Origin: Nereocystis luetkeana
Taxonomy: Eukaryota; Sar; Phaeophyceae; Laminariales; Laminariaceae
Assembly: GCA_031213475.1 (NCBI GenBank)
Contig: JARUPZ010000003.1
Coordinates: 8,823,509-8,887,508, forward strand
DNA: 64,000 nucleotides
Direction of reading: 5' to 3'
How positions within the stretch are numbered: position 1 is the stretch's first letter; every line of letters begins with the position of its first letter. Below are positions 13,401-25,129 of the stretch, in pieces. The position numbers were made by a program, and so were the translations under genes. The notes under the pieces were generated by a model that was given only the letters and a program-made list of their open reading frames with translations, ran no database searches and had not been told where the DNA came from.

Positions 13401-13980
13401 CAACTTGCGCCGTTGATGATCCAGCGCTAACACTGGAACGTGGCCAGGCGGCAGTGTTAGGCCCCATAAAGTAGATAAGTGCTATCGGAGTGTAACGTTG
13501 TCCCAGGTGAGTTGTGGTGTGTCGTGTTTGAGTGTTCTCTGGTTCTGTGCTGTCGCCGCATGGGATGTTTCCGTGCACCTGTAAATGTTGCGCTTGTTCT
13601 GGCTGCATGTATCCGATAAAGGTGCTGTCCCGAACAAGCGTCTGGTGATACGATGCTCCTTACCTGTGCAGGGTAGGCGAGAGAACCATCACCTCCGTGA
13701 ACGCTACCTATGGCATCGGGACGCCCCTGGCCTTGGGTGTACTTCCGTGGGATTCAACGTGCTCCAATATCAGCTCCCATTTGGACAATGGTGTACGTGA
13801 TGTTTGTCTAGCTGTGCCGAGACTACCCGGCCAAGGGTACGCACGGGTGCGCCTAGCCTACCTAGGGTCCGGCATACTTGGCAAGACTCTGCATGAAAAA
13901 CTTAGCCATGCTGGAGTTACGGTCGCTGAGTCGCCGGCCACTGACGTCGTCGATGCATCCTCACGTTTTCCGAACGAGTC
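10500..13980. other. AT-richer gene-free stretch
   Basis: Short frames only. AT content is visibly higher than in the flanks. Words such as TATTAATA, GTTACG and TAACGTTA recur between 12.0 and 13.3 kb without a fixed period. A fragment resembling the 0.4-kb repeat arm (TTGCCTTCTGACAATGTGCA) lies near 11.37 kb. No gene supported. Confidence 0.45.
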
Positions 13981-13982
13981 AG

Positions 13983-14172
13983 GTTTCGACGGTGGCGATT
14001 GTTGCCCATGCACCTGCATCAACACCACTCTCGCCCGCGGCGACAAATTCCCCGGCGGTTTCGAATGTGTCGATCCTAGCGCTCGACAGCGACAGCGACA
14101 TCATCAGTCTTGAACCCAATGGATCGTCCTACACAGAACAGACAACGCAATCGTGCGTTCCTTCGTTTCTCT
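13983..14172 (+). pseudogene. LNR (Lin-12/Notch repeat) exon, copy 1, frameshifted
   Basis: The exon opens straight after a pyrimidine-containing stretch ending CAG and reads, in phase 1, GFDGGDCCPCTCINTT... to GGFECVDPSA, the C-terminal half of an LNR module with its Cys and Asp calcium ligands. The frame then breaks near 14080 and resumes as SDSDIISLEPN...TTQSC, matching the acidic linker in copy 2. Active LNR domains are extracellular Ca-binding modules. The break and the absence of an upstream first-half exon mark this as a fossil. Same orientation as the exons at 14941 and 16561. Confidence 0.7.
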
Positions 14173-14940
14173 AAGACAAGGGCGGCGACCTCTTCGATCC
14201 GTAACAACGAGGACTGCGGTGGGTCGCGTTCGGGGACGAACGTTGGGTTTGATGTCACTGCTGCTACTTCTAAACGTTTTAGCCGCTGAAACCAACCTTC
14301 CGTGCTTGAGAGCAAATGCCACGGTAGGTTGTCGCCTTACTTCCTGAGCTTCTCGCCTCAGGAGCTCAATGTCCCACCCGAACCTTGGCTTGGAACAAGT
14401 TTCACTCGCGCAACCCGACCAACTTGATTGAATGCGCTCTATAGGCCTATCCCAATGCATTGCAGGAAATTTCGTATGGCCAGCCGGTATAAAGTTGCTC
14501 AACTTGAGGAGCTCGACCGGTCAGATAACATGTATTGCCTCAGAAGGCAAAAAGGTGCAAACCTTACCGCGGGATCAGTCTGGTTTTGTGGGTATCCCAT
14601 GACTGTGGTCTCGCCGACACGTCTCTGGCGGGTATAAGGCCACGTATTAATATGGGCAGAAAGTCGAAGCTGACAACACCCCAGCCACCCCCTGGGCTGT
14701 ATATCCTGCCAGCATTACCCTTGCTTTCGTTCAGCGTACGCAGGAGCACAAGTATCACGCATTAGGTTGTGTAGGTCTGCAATGGAGCAAGTATTTTCGA
14801 CCGGGAACAATAGGTCTGGCGGCGCCGGGTTGTGTTCCGCACACTGGCGCTCCGAATCCAAAGAAACTGAACGCGTGTTGCCGCAACCATCGCGGCAACC
14901 AAATTGAACGATACTTTGTGACGTGTTTGGGCTATATGAG

Positions 14941-15181
14941 GTCATGATGGTGGCGACTGCTACGACTGCACCTGCGTCGACACCGACCGGTTCACCTGCG
15001 GGGGTGGAGAGTGCGGTGGCTTCGATTTGTGCCGACCCCAACACTCCGTGCGTCGATCGTGACGATGACATCACAAGCCTTGACCCTGAGAAGTCCTACA
15101 CATGGGAGACAACCAGCTCCTGCCTCGGCGACGGTGTGTCGAACGATATCTTCGACCCGAGCTTCAATAGCGAGGAGTGTG
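14941..15181 (+). pseudogene. LNR exon, copy 2, with donor site
   Basis: Starts after AG at 14940 and reads GHDGGDCYDCTCVDTD... then CGGFDLC. One frameshift near 15030 leads into DPNTPCVDRDDDITSLD and SCLGDGVSNDIFDPSFNSEE, i.e. the end of one LNR and the start of the next. The exon ends GAG-TGT-G before GTGAGA, so the intron is phase 1 and splits the next LNR between its CG and the following YDGGDC-like segment. The expected second Cys (GDGVC) is Ser. Looks like a secreted modular protein exon, now broken. Confidence 0.75.
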
Positions 15182-15248
15182 GTGAGACTTTCTGTTCTTA
15201 GTCTCAGTAGCTTTGCAATATTATGTGTGTGTGTTCCTTATTTTGCAG

Positions 15249-15330
15249 AGAACGGTGTTGTCGACAGCGCGAGTTACATCCTACCGCTGGTTCGGATGTT
15301 AAACACTGCGGTCACCAACACCTCGCCGCC
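15249..15330 (+). pseudogene. Possible eroded LNR exon, copy 3
   Basis: About 60 nt after the copy-2 donor there is TTCCTTATTTTGCAG, a good acceptor. The following bases can be read as a degraded CC-C-containing segment (RCCRQRELHPTAG, then HCG) but not in the frame required by a phase-1 intron, and the DGGD core is missing. Position and acceptor support an exon remnant; the protein match is weak. Confidence 0.3.
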
Positions 15331-16560
15331 ACCGTGTCCCTCTCCCCTCACAATCATACGTGCATCCTGCCATCACTCCAGTTGCACGCTGCGTTGCACC
15401 ATTCAGCTGTTACTCAATCCGGAGGGTAAATATGACGTAGATCGATCGAGACTTCCAAAATCGAGTATCATGCAAGTCTTCGTCATTTGTGTCATGCGTG
15501 GACCAGCTTTGTCACGCCTATACATGTTAGGCGATGCAGCAACACCACTGTCGACGCTAGTCTAGATTATCATATCAAATACGCACTATATCAGGGTGGC
15601 CGTGACATCTTCTAAAACGACTCCTTCGCGTCAGCACCTCGAACTGCACATATGGTGGCGTTAACTTGTCTGTTCGTGGTGTCGCGATCTCAGTGGCCGG
15701 TGCGCCGAAGAAAATAACGAAACATTGTGTCTACTCCGGCCTTCATCGATAAGCTGAACACGGCCGATCCTCGAGCGATAGATCGCTCGCGTGCACTACT
15801 GATGCTAAGCCCCAGCAGTAACTAATGTCTTTTTGCGAAACGTTCGATATCTGACCATCGAGGAATGCGATAGATCGTCGACCGTACTCTTGTCTACAAG
15901 GGTGGAGCATGCGTTGCGGACACGACCCGTACAACCAACATTCTTTTAATGGCGCTGCTTCGCGTGGGTGGTCATCGTTCCGAGTGTTGATGCTCCTCAT
16001 CCCAACCCACTTCTTATTCAACGACCCACCACTACCCCTCTAAATGGCATGCAGACCACAGGTTAACCGCTTCCCCGTTGTTTGAGAGCGTTACCGATTA
16101 ACGCCTGGTACGATCGCCGCAGCAACTTTCGGCAAAAACCAAGACGACCAACAGCACGCCTCATCTGCGGAAAAACCCACCACCCTCTTGTTGAGATTTA
16201 ATAATTAACCGTACTCGCTATCAATACCCAGGCCGTGATACATTTCGTCCGGTTTCCAATTCAATATCTTGCCAGTATCCGGCTTGTGGGGGAGGTACAC
16301 TGTTCTTCCAGTTTGACGAGACTTGGGAACTTTAGATCCCACCCCTTGCATGGCGAAAGGCCCATCGAAAAGCTCCTTGCAGATCGAAAACGGGACAAAT
16401 CTGCAGAAAAGCCGAGGCGGAGAGAAGTCTAAGATCTATTTCGAGCCACTTGTCCATTTTTGTCCAGACACTGACGGACACTCTGCCAAACTGCGCAAGT
16501 ATATTGCACGAAGGATCCCCGGTTTATCTTGAGCGCATGACCTCAACCTGCTGTTTGCAG

Positions 16561-16720
16561 GCCACGACGTCGGGGATTTTTGCAAATGCACCTGTGTGTG
16601 CACTTCCGATGCAACATGCGCCGACAACGGTGGCTTCGATCGCGTCGACTCGAGCTTGCCGTGCGTCAACCGCTATGTGGCCGGGACAAGGGCCACCATT
16701 GGCGTTCATCGACTAACGCG
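16561..16720 (+). pseudogene. LNR exon, copy 4
   Basis: An acceptor CTGTTTGCAG ends at 16560. In phase 1 the exon reads GHDVGDFCKCTCVCTSDATC, then ADNGGFDRVDSSLPCVNR, keeping the spacing of copies 1 and 2 but with DGGDC changed to DVGDF. The acidic linker that should follow is replaced by unrelated sequence and the frame soon stops. Together with the upstream copies it implies one multi-exon LNR gene of at least 2.7 kb in decay. Confidence 0.7.
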
Positions 16721-19700
16721 TACGGTACGCGCCCCAAGGGAGGCAGCAGGAATTTGAGCTGCGGCGACTGACCAGAGCTAACCCGGGACGGCAATACTGG
16801 TGGTGTGTCGAGGTTGTCGCGCGCGCAGAGACTTAAGGTCGACGGTGGGCTATGCGAGATCGGGTTCGCCTTCATAGCCCCCCAGGATGTAGTGGACGTC
16901 TCGAGGTGGCCATAGGGGAGCATAGGGGAGACAAGCGCTGGCGAACTCTACAGGTGGTGCATTTTACACCATGGCAAGAAATTGAGGTCGCAGATGGGGA
17001 AGGTAAACTCGGTGTTTCTTTTGCGTTGAATGTGCGTGTATCGAGTGCACACCCGCGTGACGCTTTCCATGGGGACTCGAGTTGAAGTTACGGAAAACGT
17101 GAAACGATTTACCTGAGGTGTTGCAGAGCCCGAATCATCCATCACACGGACATCAGCAACTCTGACACTCTTTGAACTGTACGACTGTAGTACCCGGTAG
17201 ATCTTTTCGAGGCCAAGATCATGGCCTTGAGGCGTTCGACGCAATAGATACATGGCTATACTCGTACGTAGGGTCTGGGTTTGTGCGAGGAACACAGGAG
17301 CGCGAGCGTTCTCGTGTGGCTCCCTGCAAGCACTTGATGTCTCACTCGCATGCACGTCACAGCGATGAACGCCCCGACAGGGGGTACACCAATGTTTTTA
17401 TGACTCTCTTCACTTAAAACGCTCCATGCTCCACGCAAAGCCCACCTTAACCTTAGGAGAAAGTGGCGGTACAACCCGACGAACGTCGTCGCCATGGTCT
17501 AGAAATAGGTAGCAACCACAGCACAGCAATGCCAACACAACATTGTATTCCTAGAGACAACAGTGGCTACTTCCTCAGTTAGAGACCCCCGTCAGCCAGA
17601 AACGTGTTGACCCAAAAACGTGATATACGACATGCCCTATCGTTAGTTTGCCTCGTGGAGTTGGGCACGACTCCTTTCTTTCTTTGAGGCCCTTTCTTCT
17701 GGACGAGGCTCGAGATCGACGTATTTATTTACGGTATTTTTGCTGCCTGGCGGGGCAGCACTCCACGAGTTCACCATACGTTTGATTTTTGAGCACCACG
17801 GCGGCCGTCCCACCGGACTCGCGGGGGGGGTTATAGCCTCTAAGACCTCCTAAGCAATGCACGCCTGCAATCGGGCGTGTTGCGTTGGACCCCCTCGGTA
17901 TGGGCCTCCAATTCATCGCGCAGGGGGATTCGTGCAATTTTACCCATCTATGGGGTCGCCATGATTGCATCGGGTTTCTCCGACTGGCTCTTTCGCACCT
18001 CCGGCAACGAACGGACGAAAAGAAAGAAAACGCGTTTGTTATACTAGTAATATACGAAGTATACGCACCAAAAAGGTGTCACCCCACGGTAGAGGTTGCA
18101 CTTTTTGATAGTAAAGGCGTCTGACCAATTCGGTTCCTCAAGCTATGAACTACCAGTGAAGATGAAAGCTTTACTCCTATACTCGTTTTAGCACTAGCGC
18201 ATAAACGTGCTTGGTCGGGAGTCACGAACGAATGAATGTCTTCGAAGTATTTTATCTGGTGAGATTTTGAGCTCCTAGTGTGAGGGGTTCAGGAAGGTCT
18301 GGTGCACCCCTACTGTGGGATGTCTCAGGGAGAGATTCCAAGATCAGCGCGAAACAGCCAACAAGGAAACTTGCCACCGTTAGACTGCAGCCAAGAGCAA
18401 TCCCACGGTAGGGGTGGTGTTGTATTGAACATGAAATTTTCGCATGACGAGCTCAATACTTTCGCCCCGAAACGTGACTAAGAAGAAGAAACAAGAAATC
18501 GCCCAAACCGGGAAACGTGTATGTGCGCTGCAGTAGCCCTAAACGAAAGTTAGGACTGAAAGCATCACACCAACCGGTGGCTGGTCCTTTGAGAGGCTCA
18601 CCCGGTCAAAATAATAGTAGGCGAAGACGGGTACCCCGTTTTTGCGTACCAGGTATGTCGATACGGCCTCGCCTGGTCGAAAACTCTTGCACTGGTGGTA
18701 TCGATTGAGCTACCCGAGGAACGTGCAGAATGCACGAGACAAGGACACGTCCGCCATTTTTGAGAGGGTGCTTGCCGCCCACCAAACCGTGAGAGCAGTG
18801 AACTGTGTGCAGAGTACGGGGGATACTGAAGCCTAAAAGGAGAATAATAGAAGGGAGTATAGAGTGGCAGCATGGAACAACGTCTTGACCTTAAGGATAT
18901 CGTCCTGTACCACAATGTGGATGATTCTTCTGTTGTTGTCTCGTGCATTTGTATAGAATGCTTTACTCTGCTTTCGAACAGACTGCTGCCCGACACCCTC
19001 AGCATGTCATTGCTCGCATCGCACCACTTCTGCTATTATGCTTGTACAGCTACTACTGTCGGCCATGTGCTTCACTCAGTAGCTCCGTTTCCCACCGCCG
19101 ATACGATTGGTAACAGTGATTGCTTACAGCGCACGCCGCCTACGTGTGTAAAGGCCACCTATCCTACACCTAACATTCCCCCTTACTGCCAGTGCGGAAC
19201 AATTTACTGATATTGCCTAGCGATGACCAGTACTTAGTTGAAGCGATAGTAACGTCACGACATTGTCGTTAGCCTACATTTGTCACTCCCCACAATGCAA
19301 GTGGCATATCGAATTTGCATTCGACAGCATGTTCCACTTGAATCTAAGTTGCGGACGAATCAGAAATAGCGGCTCAACGCACTCTCGAATCAGGTGTATT
19401 GCATGTTTCCCCACGCAAGTAATACAACTCCAACAACGGCACCCAGTGCATTCAAAGCGAATCATAAGCTAACGCTAATACAATGAGCTCTAAACGCTGT
19501 TGACCAAACTATGAAACCAATAGTGAAACTGGTTCGTATCTGTGTCTAGGGTCCAAGGCTGGGAACACTGAGCAGGTAGCGACGCGGCAAATCATGTGCT
19601 GCTTGTCGGCTCAACCAGTCAATACACTATGAACTTTGATGAATAACCCGAATGCACTACAATAGTTATCCACCAATCTAAACGCATTTTTTCCTCCAAA

Positions 19701-19740
19701 TTTATAACCCCCCCCCTTCCCCCTGCGTGGAATAAGGTGG
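16721..19740. other. No gene recognised
   Basis: Frames up to about 135 codons on both strands without a known motif. A 10-bp direct duplication (CATAGGGGAG twice near 16912) and one TACCAGGTA at 18647 are the only structures I note. Confidence 0.4.
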
Positions 19741-20405
19741 GATAGCGTAGTTGAGAAAATATGGAAGGATATAGGGGGAAATCAAGGAGAGGTGATGTCC
19801 GCGGGGAAGTTTGGGAAGCACGAGGCAGAAGTAGAAGGAATGATAGAAAGGAGGGAAAGGCTAGCGCTACGAAACAAGGTGGAATCGGAAAAATACTTGG
19901 ATTTGTACGGGGGATTGAGGGCCCAATGGAGTTCGCGAAAATGCTGCAACTGCGCTTTCGTGTAGATGACCTGGGCCAGCCAGAAAGAAGAGAGACGTAG
20001 ACCAGTAGCCGGGAGAAGGAGGAAATGGATGCACAGATGTGCCCGTGTGGCAAAGCAATAGAGACTGAAACTCGCATAGTACAGTAGGAGAATGTGCAAT
20101 ATACAAAGAAGAACGGGATATTTTAGAAGAGATGAGGGAAATAGACGAATGCGACATGGAGGAGTTTGATACACTAGATAGCAGCGAGAAAACGATCGCT
20201 ATACTACTAGGCGATAAATGGTGGCCACAGGCGGCCAAACAGGAAAGGGATAAGACTAGCAAAACGTTTTATGTAATATAAGATCATCCTAGTGAGAGCT
20301 CAGTGATCGGAGGTGTCTCTAAAAATAATAGGAGTAAGAACGGTGCTCCGTCTCGAACGACATGCGTGGTCAATGGTCAAATGACAAAGGCGAGCAACAA
20401 ATGAG
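19741..20405 (+). pseudogene. Non-LTR retrotransposon, reverse transcriptase C-terminal tail
   Basis: Three plus-strand frames must be combined. LRNKVESEKYLDLYGGLR near 19.87 kb is followed by GPMEFAKMLQLRFRVDDL, then MDAQMCPCGKAIETETRIV with a CxC zinc-knuckle-like pair, then AIYKEERDILEEMREIDECD and LGDKWWPQAAKQ, ending NGAPSRTTCVVNGQMTKASN with a stop at 20402. Such a CPCG...H/C region downstream of the RT domain is typical of LINE ORF2 ends. At least three frameshifts or stops make it dead. The 5' part (endonuclease, RT palm) is absent, as expected for a 5'-truncated LINE. A poly-C stretch follows the stop. Confidence 0.75.
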
Positions 20406-20465
20406 TACGCCCCCCCCCCCCCCTTACCCAAGAGGCAGTTACATAGTACTCCCATTGCTGTCTCT

Positions 20466-20735
20466 GGAATTTAACTCGTTGAAGCTGTCATCCATATGCA
20501 AGCCCGCCTCACAAGCGGTTCTTAGCAGGATGCAGCTCACCCTTCATGCGACTCGCCGGACCCTCACGGCGCTTCGCGCTTGGTGCCAGCAATGTCTGCC
20601 TGGTCGGTGAAAATTCGACATGCTCCGTCCCGGCATTGCAGGGATGCGAGGGTCTATGGTCATACGACTACGGCTATGCATGAGATCGAGTACCTATCTC
20701 CTATCGAGTACACCCCCCCCCCCCCCCCCCCCTTG
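20466..20735 (+). mobile_element. SINE-like repeat family D, copy 2
   Basis: GAATTTAACTCGTTGAAGCT, GCGGTTCTTAGCAGGATGCA, CACGGCGCTTCGCGCTTGG, GTCCCGGCATTGCAGGGATG and CATACGACTACGGC occur in the same order as copy 1, ending in a 20-base poly-C run at 20713-20732. It sits between the LINE tail and the copia end, so it may also be a 3' part of one of them, but copy 1 lacks both neighbours. Confidence 0.65.
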
Positions 20736-20837
20736 CATGAATGCTACGGCTATTAGTAGGTTAGTCACCGCACACAGCAAAATTGAGTGCTTGCACAGAC
20801 GCCTAGATGTAGGACAAGGTCGTCGTTGTCTTTCAGT

Positions 20838-21670
20838 CTAAACACATCCCTGATGTTTTGTTGAAGAGCTCCAGGTGACGTTTGTAGTTGAGGTGCCTAG
20901 TCCCAACGTCGGCGATGGGGTCTTGCGCCTTGACGAAGCAAATGGTTGGTAATCGTGCCGTCCTCGACCAGCCCCACGACCAAAGTAGTAATGCAGCGCG
21001 ATGGGCTTGTCGCCGAGAGGGTAGATGCGATTGCCGCAAAATGAAGCGCAAGATGGTTGTTGATGAGGAGCCGAACACTGTCGAATCTGTACTTCATTGT
21101 TAGCATCTCCATTATTTATAGCAGGTCCGGGCTATTGAAATTGTGAACGCTGCTGCCAGGGGCTTAGCTTCCATTGTTGACTAAGCGGTGATGCCCTGAG
21201 GCCACACACTTTTAAGCCGATTGGGCAGCTGGTGGGCAACACGACATTAGACGGTGTTGGCTTGCCGTTCTCGGGGTTGTTACGCCCCAGTCAGCATCTG
21301 AGAAGGCGGCCAACTTGAACTCCCCCTGCTCGACGGAGACGTGGAAACGTCGGTGGACCCGGGCAAGTGGTGAAGCAGATGCCTTGGGGCCCCCAAATTA
21401 GCCTTGGGAAGACTTGGACAATCCCCGGATCAGCTGGTCCACGGTATTGAGGACGTCATACCGGGGTATCCTTGCCAGGTACAGGTGGAAACTACGATTA
21501 TCTGGTACCGACACCGACGCTGGACTTACTCGTCCAGAAAATCCCTCTCCGGCTGGTTCAGATACACATCCAGTCCCGCTCCTGGCGTGAAGGCGGGGGT
21601 GCCGTATTTCGTGTCGAAGCACTCGACGAACCCTTCTTGTATTAGTTCTGACTGACTTTCTGTTTTCTAG
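20838..21670 (-). pseudogene. Ty1/copia pol remnant: RT end plus RNase H
   Basis: On the minus strand, several frames give the C-terminal copia domains in order. FDTKYGTPAFTPGAGLDVYL and then YLARIPRYDVLNTVDQLIRG (end of RT, near 21.6-21.4 kb); GEFKLAAFSDADWG (RNase H entry, about 21.3 kb); STMEAKPLAAAFTI (about 21.16 kb); GLVEDGTIT and FVKAQDPIADVGTRHLNYK at the very end. SDADWG and STMEA hold RNase H active-site acidic residues. At least four frameshifts and stops. No LTR is visible downstream, where repeat D begins. The family assignment is firm; activity is excluded. Confidence 0.85.
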
Positions 21671-21701
21671 GTCAAGGTTCATACGGAGAACCCTTGACTT
21701 G

Positions 21702-22917
21702 TCACCGAAATGGGCCTACAGCTGTTGCCCAAGCTTGTCCAGCAGTTGCTTGTTTCTCATGCTTACCGCCCTCTGTCCCCCGTGGACTGTGGCCATTGGT
21801 ACCAGCTCGTAGACGATATGCGTTTTCAGGCTTGTGGTTTCTTTCTTCTGACTCCTCTTTCCAACGCGCCGCTTGTAGGGTGCCCATACCGCGTTTGAAG
21901 GTGTTCGACTTTTTTCCGGTGTCTCCCTCGCAGAAAAACTGCTGCAGTTTATTTTTACTGCCCTTCAAGTGGCATAGTATATGGTCATCACAGCACTGAA
22001 TAAAAACAAAGAGCATCGTACTGTACCACTGTAGTGCAGTACCTCCTACGGCCGTTAGTTGGCTGACTGCAGGTAGGTCGTCCGTAGTACAATTTGATTC
22101 TGGTGATATTTTGCGGATTTCTTTATTTTGGTTGTGACCGATGAGTGTACCCGTCGTGGCTTGCAACCTCTGTTTTCGCAACAACAATTTCAGTCAAGTG
22201 ATTGGCTTGCTACGCCCCCGAAGTAGGAACGAACCATCACTTGCCGGTCCACTCACAGTCCAAGCAGCCGTCTATCTGCCGAATGTGTGTCGTTCGATGC
22301 GGTCGTGTTGTTCCTTCTCCAGGCTGTTGTCAACGGCGACGTCGTCGGGAAAATTGAACCAAAACCGGAAACTGCCTTCACCGCACTCGGCTTCCAGGGC
22401 ACCGGTGTAGAAACGATGGCATCCGCGACGGTCGGCCTGGCCAAAAAAAGACTTGGGTCAGCCTTGCCTTGTCAAGGAGAGCGGCCATCGTTGTGAAGTC
22501 ATCTGACGCCGCGCATGCTATATTTGAAACGGACGTCTTGCTCAACAAGCTCGGGGGGTACAAACGTGACCCTCAAGACTGGCGTGTTCGGACCCAATCA
22601 GCTCCTTGCGGCACCTGCCTGCCGAAGGTCCACCCCCCTTCTCTGGGGTGCCTTACTTATGTCCGCCAGCGACTAAGAATGCCTCCAATGCAGGGAAGCT
22701 TGAAAACGACGATTCACTTATTAACTGGTAAATCCTCGGCGTCAATTCGGTGTTCGTGTCGGGTAGTAGTACAACACAAGTTGATCGTGCTATCGGACAA
22801 ATATTCCATGACGGCAAAAGTTTCGACAACGGAACTGACTGCCCGACGGGGGTCTCGTTCGGGTGACGCCTCCAGATAGTCCATCTGCCACCTCAACCTG
22901 CCAGAGACAGAAAGCAC
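21702..22917 (-). other. Possible upstream copia remnant (integrase side), unproven
   Basis: If the copia element continued, its RT start and integrase would lie here on the minus strand. I can only read weak hints: DFTTMAALLDKARLTQVFFW near 22.5 kb resembles the integrase segment before the W-x-EA motif, and HILCHLKGS near 22.0 kb recalls a copia RT helix. The space (1.2 kb) is too short for a complete pol, so internal deletion is needed. Confidence 0.3.
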
Positions 22918-23027
22918 GAAGGTTTATCTTACAGACCGAATAGTACGGGGGATTTCAGGTTTCGCGCCGGCAAACTCGTCCTCGAAGAAATTCGAACTAC
23001 ACTGGTGGTGCAGATCTCGCGACTACT

Positions 23028-23132
23028 GTTACGGTGGGCCATAGTTAACAGGACCAAATATTGTTATTTAAAATGGTTAAATATATAGGTTTTTATCTAC
23101 ACCATAGGTCCTGTTAACTAGGGTCCCCCGTA
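23028..23132 (+). mobile_element. MITE family A, copy 2
   Basis: GTTACGGTGGGCCATAGTTAACAG... to CCTGTTAACTAGGGTCCCCCGTA. The core has an uninterrupted TATA at the site where copies at 41.3 and 43.9 kb carry the CCNGG insertion. Confidence 0.85.
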
Positions 23133-24290
23133 TGAGTCCTCGTTCCCTTCTTGTCACAGTCGATCGCTTGCTACGATGAGCAAGTAAGCGTGTGAAACGG
23201 ATTCAGAAGTCCTTTGCTGTCGTACTGTAACGCATGACACGCTCGCGTACACCTGCCTATGGCCCGGAAGACGATTGGGTCTAACCGCCGCCATGTTAAA
23301 GCGGACCGTTCACGTGAGATTGCGCCCACAAGGCCTCCGCACAATGTCGCGGCATCACAGCGTTTTCTCGACCTGCAAGTGCGCTTCATGGTTGAGCCCT
23401 GACGGTGCAGAGCGTTCTCCAATCATTATCACCGTCGACAACATGGGCTGCTGTTCACTACCACCTACCTCGCGACTCAATCGAGGTCCTCCGGTAGAAG
23501 AATAGAACACAGCGCGGTGCTCGTGTGTTGCTTCGCGATGTCCTGTAGTGTGTAAGCGCTCATCAGGATCGTAGTATCAGTAACGTGCACGTTCGTGGCG
23601 TGGGCGCAATGAATGGGTGTTCGAGAAAACCTATATGATATAAACCGACTACTACTTACTGTAGTTTAATTTTGGTGGTGCATGGGGAAGAGGGGATACG
23701 ACGCTATATATCTAGAGCATACGGCGGACTCATTTCTCGCCTTCGTACACATTTCAGGCCACGAACTCAATAATGTATGTATGCGTACAAGGTACTTGTA
23801 TCTGCGATTGTGTCGTGAACTCTCGACTACAGAATATACATAGGGAGAATGGCAGAGCACGTGCTACTAGATATGAGAATTCAGCCTGTCAGACACGTAC
23901 GTGTAGGGCTCGTACCCTTTTCCGTACAAACTGACCAGTACTTCTCATGATCTTGGCGGGTATCCAAAGGGGGTCTCGTATCCCCGTACACTACCAAACC
24001 CTGGTCTAGATATATCCATTTGCATCACACGTTATCAGAGGTTGCTGTCTACGAAACCAAATGTATGGCGCATGTAAAATATTGTAAACGCAGCGGTCAA
24101 CACGTTTGTAATTGTGTTTTTTTTTTCGTGTGCGTCTTGTACCTTTACCACGGGCACTAGCTAGTTGGAGTAGATAATAGAGCCATTGTGAGAAGCAACA
24201 TGTACAACGTGAATCGTCGGGCATAGGTCCACCGTCGTAAGAAGGGGTTTGACGTTTTATCGGACACCAAATATATATAGCAAGTACCGC
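23133..24290. other. No gene recognised
   Basis: Short frames on both strands without a family match; nothing repeated within the window. Confidence 0.4.
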
Positions 24291-24560
24291 GCCATTACCG
24301 TCATGTGGCGCTACCGCCAGCAGTTTTTTATTGGTACCGCCTCCGCGGAAGGGTTTCCACCAAAAACTGACTAATCGCCTATCGCCGAAAATCGGACGCC
24401 ATGTGGCGTTACTGCCGGCGGTTTATCGCCATATTAGCTTATATCGCCTACGTCAGCGTCGTTACCGCCAGAACACGGTAAACCGCCTACCGCCTACATA
24501 TTAACTCAATATGGCAATACCGCCCTGCCTGAGTCCGCCTGACATAACGTTACCGACGGG
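24290..24560. repeat. Cluster of TACCGCC heptamers
   Basis: Exact or one-mismatch TACCGCC/GGCGGTA words (TACCGCCAG, TACCGCCTCC, CCTATCGCCG, TTATCGCCA, TTACCGCCAG, CCGCCTACCGCCTAC, ATACCGCCCTG) occur about a dozen times in 270 bp with irregular spacing and stop at both edges. Either a degenerate minisatellite or a binding-site cluster; no gene start lies next to it. Confidence 0.55.
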
Positions 24561-24597
24561 TACCTTAGACTTTGTAAAAGTTTCAGTAGGTCCTGTT

Positions 24598-24852
24598 GAG
24601 GCGTTCTACGATAGAGGTTCACCCTAATTTGTCTGAGGCTCCTCACTTGAAGAGCTCCAACCCCCCCCCACCCCCCCCCCGAAAACTTGCGTCAGCAAAA
24701 AATCAACTTGCATCCCGATGAATAATCCCATGGACCAAGTATGCAAAAATGCCATTTTTTTTAAACAAGATTGGCATTCCGACGATTTCGGGTTAAGAAT
24801 CCCCGTCATTCAGAAAACATTTTATCGGAAATGTGCCACCTCTGTCGTCTAT
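24598..24852 (-). mobile_element. MITE family B, copy 1
   Basis: About 255 bp, inverted relative to the other four copies. It starts GAGGCGTTCTACGATAGAGG and ends at AGGTGGCACATTTCC read on the minus strand. The interior holds CCAAAATCGTC-like, GGCATTCC and CAT-GGGATTATTCATC segments shared by all copies, plus a copy-specific C-rich tract at 24661-24681. Confidence 0.8.
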
Positions 24853-25129
24853 TGCCCACCTGACATGTTCGCTTTTGAATGAGCCTCCCCCTCCCTTACC
24901 TCCGTTAAACTTTGTCGTATCTTGCTTGTACTGGGTTGAACTCTCCTTGAAAGCACGAACCGTGTTATTATGTTCCCCCCTCTCCCCCTGGCTTCTCCCC
25001 TGTCTTCCCCCCTCGCTCTTTGTCCGTCGCCATCGCCGTCGGTTTTGGATTGGAGACCCTGAAATATTTGCGACAACGTAGAAGGCGCGGGGGGGGGAGC
25101 CCAAACCAGGGACACCTGGCGCTTCTGAG

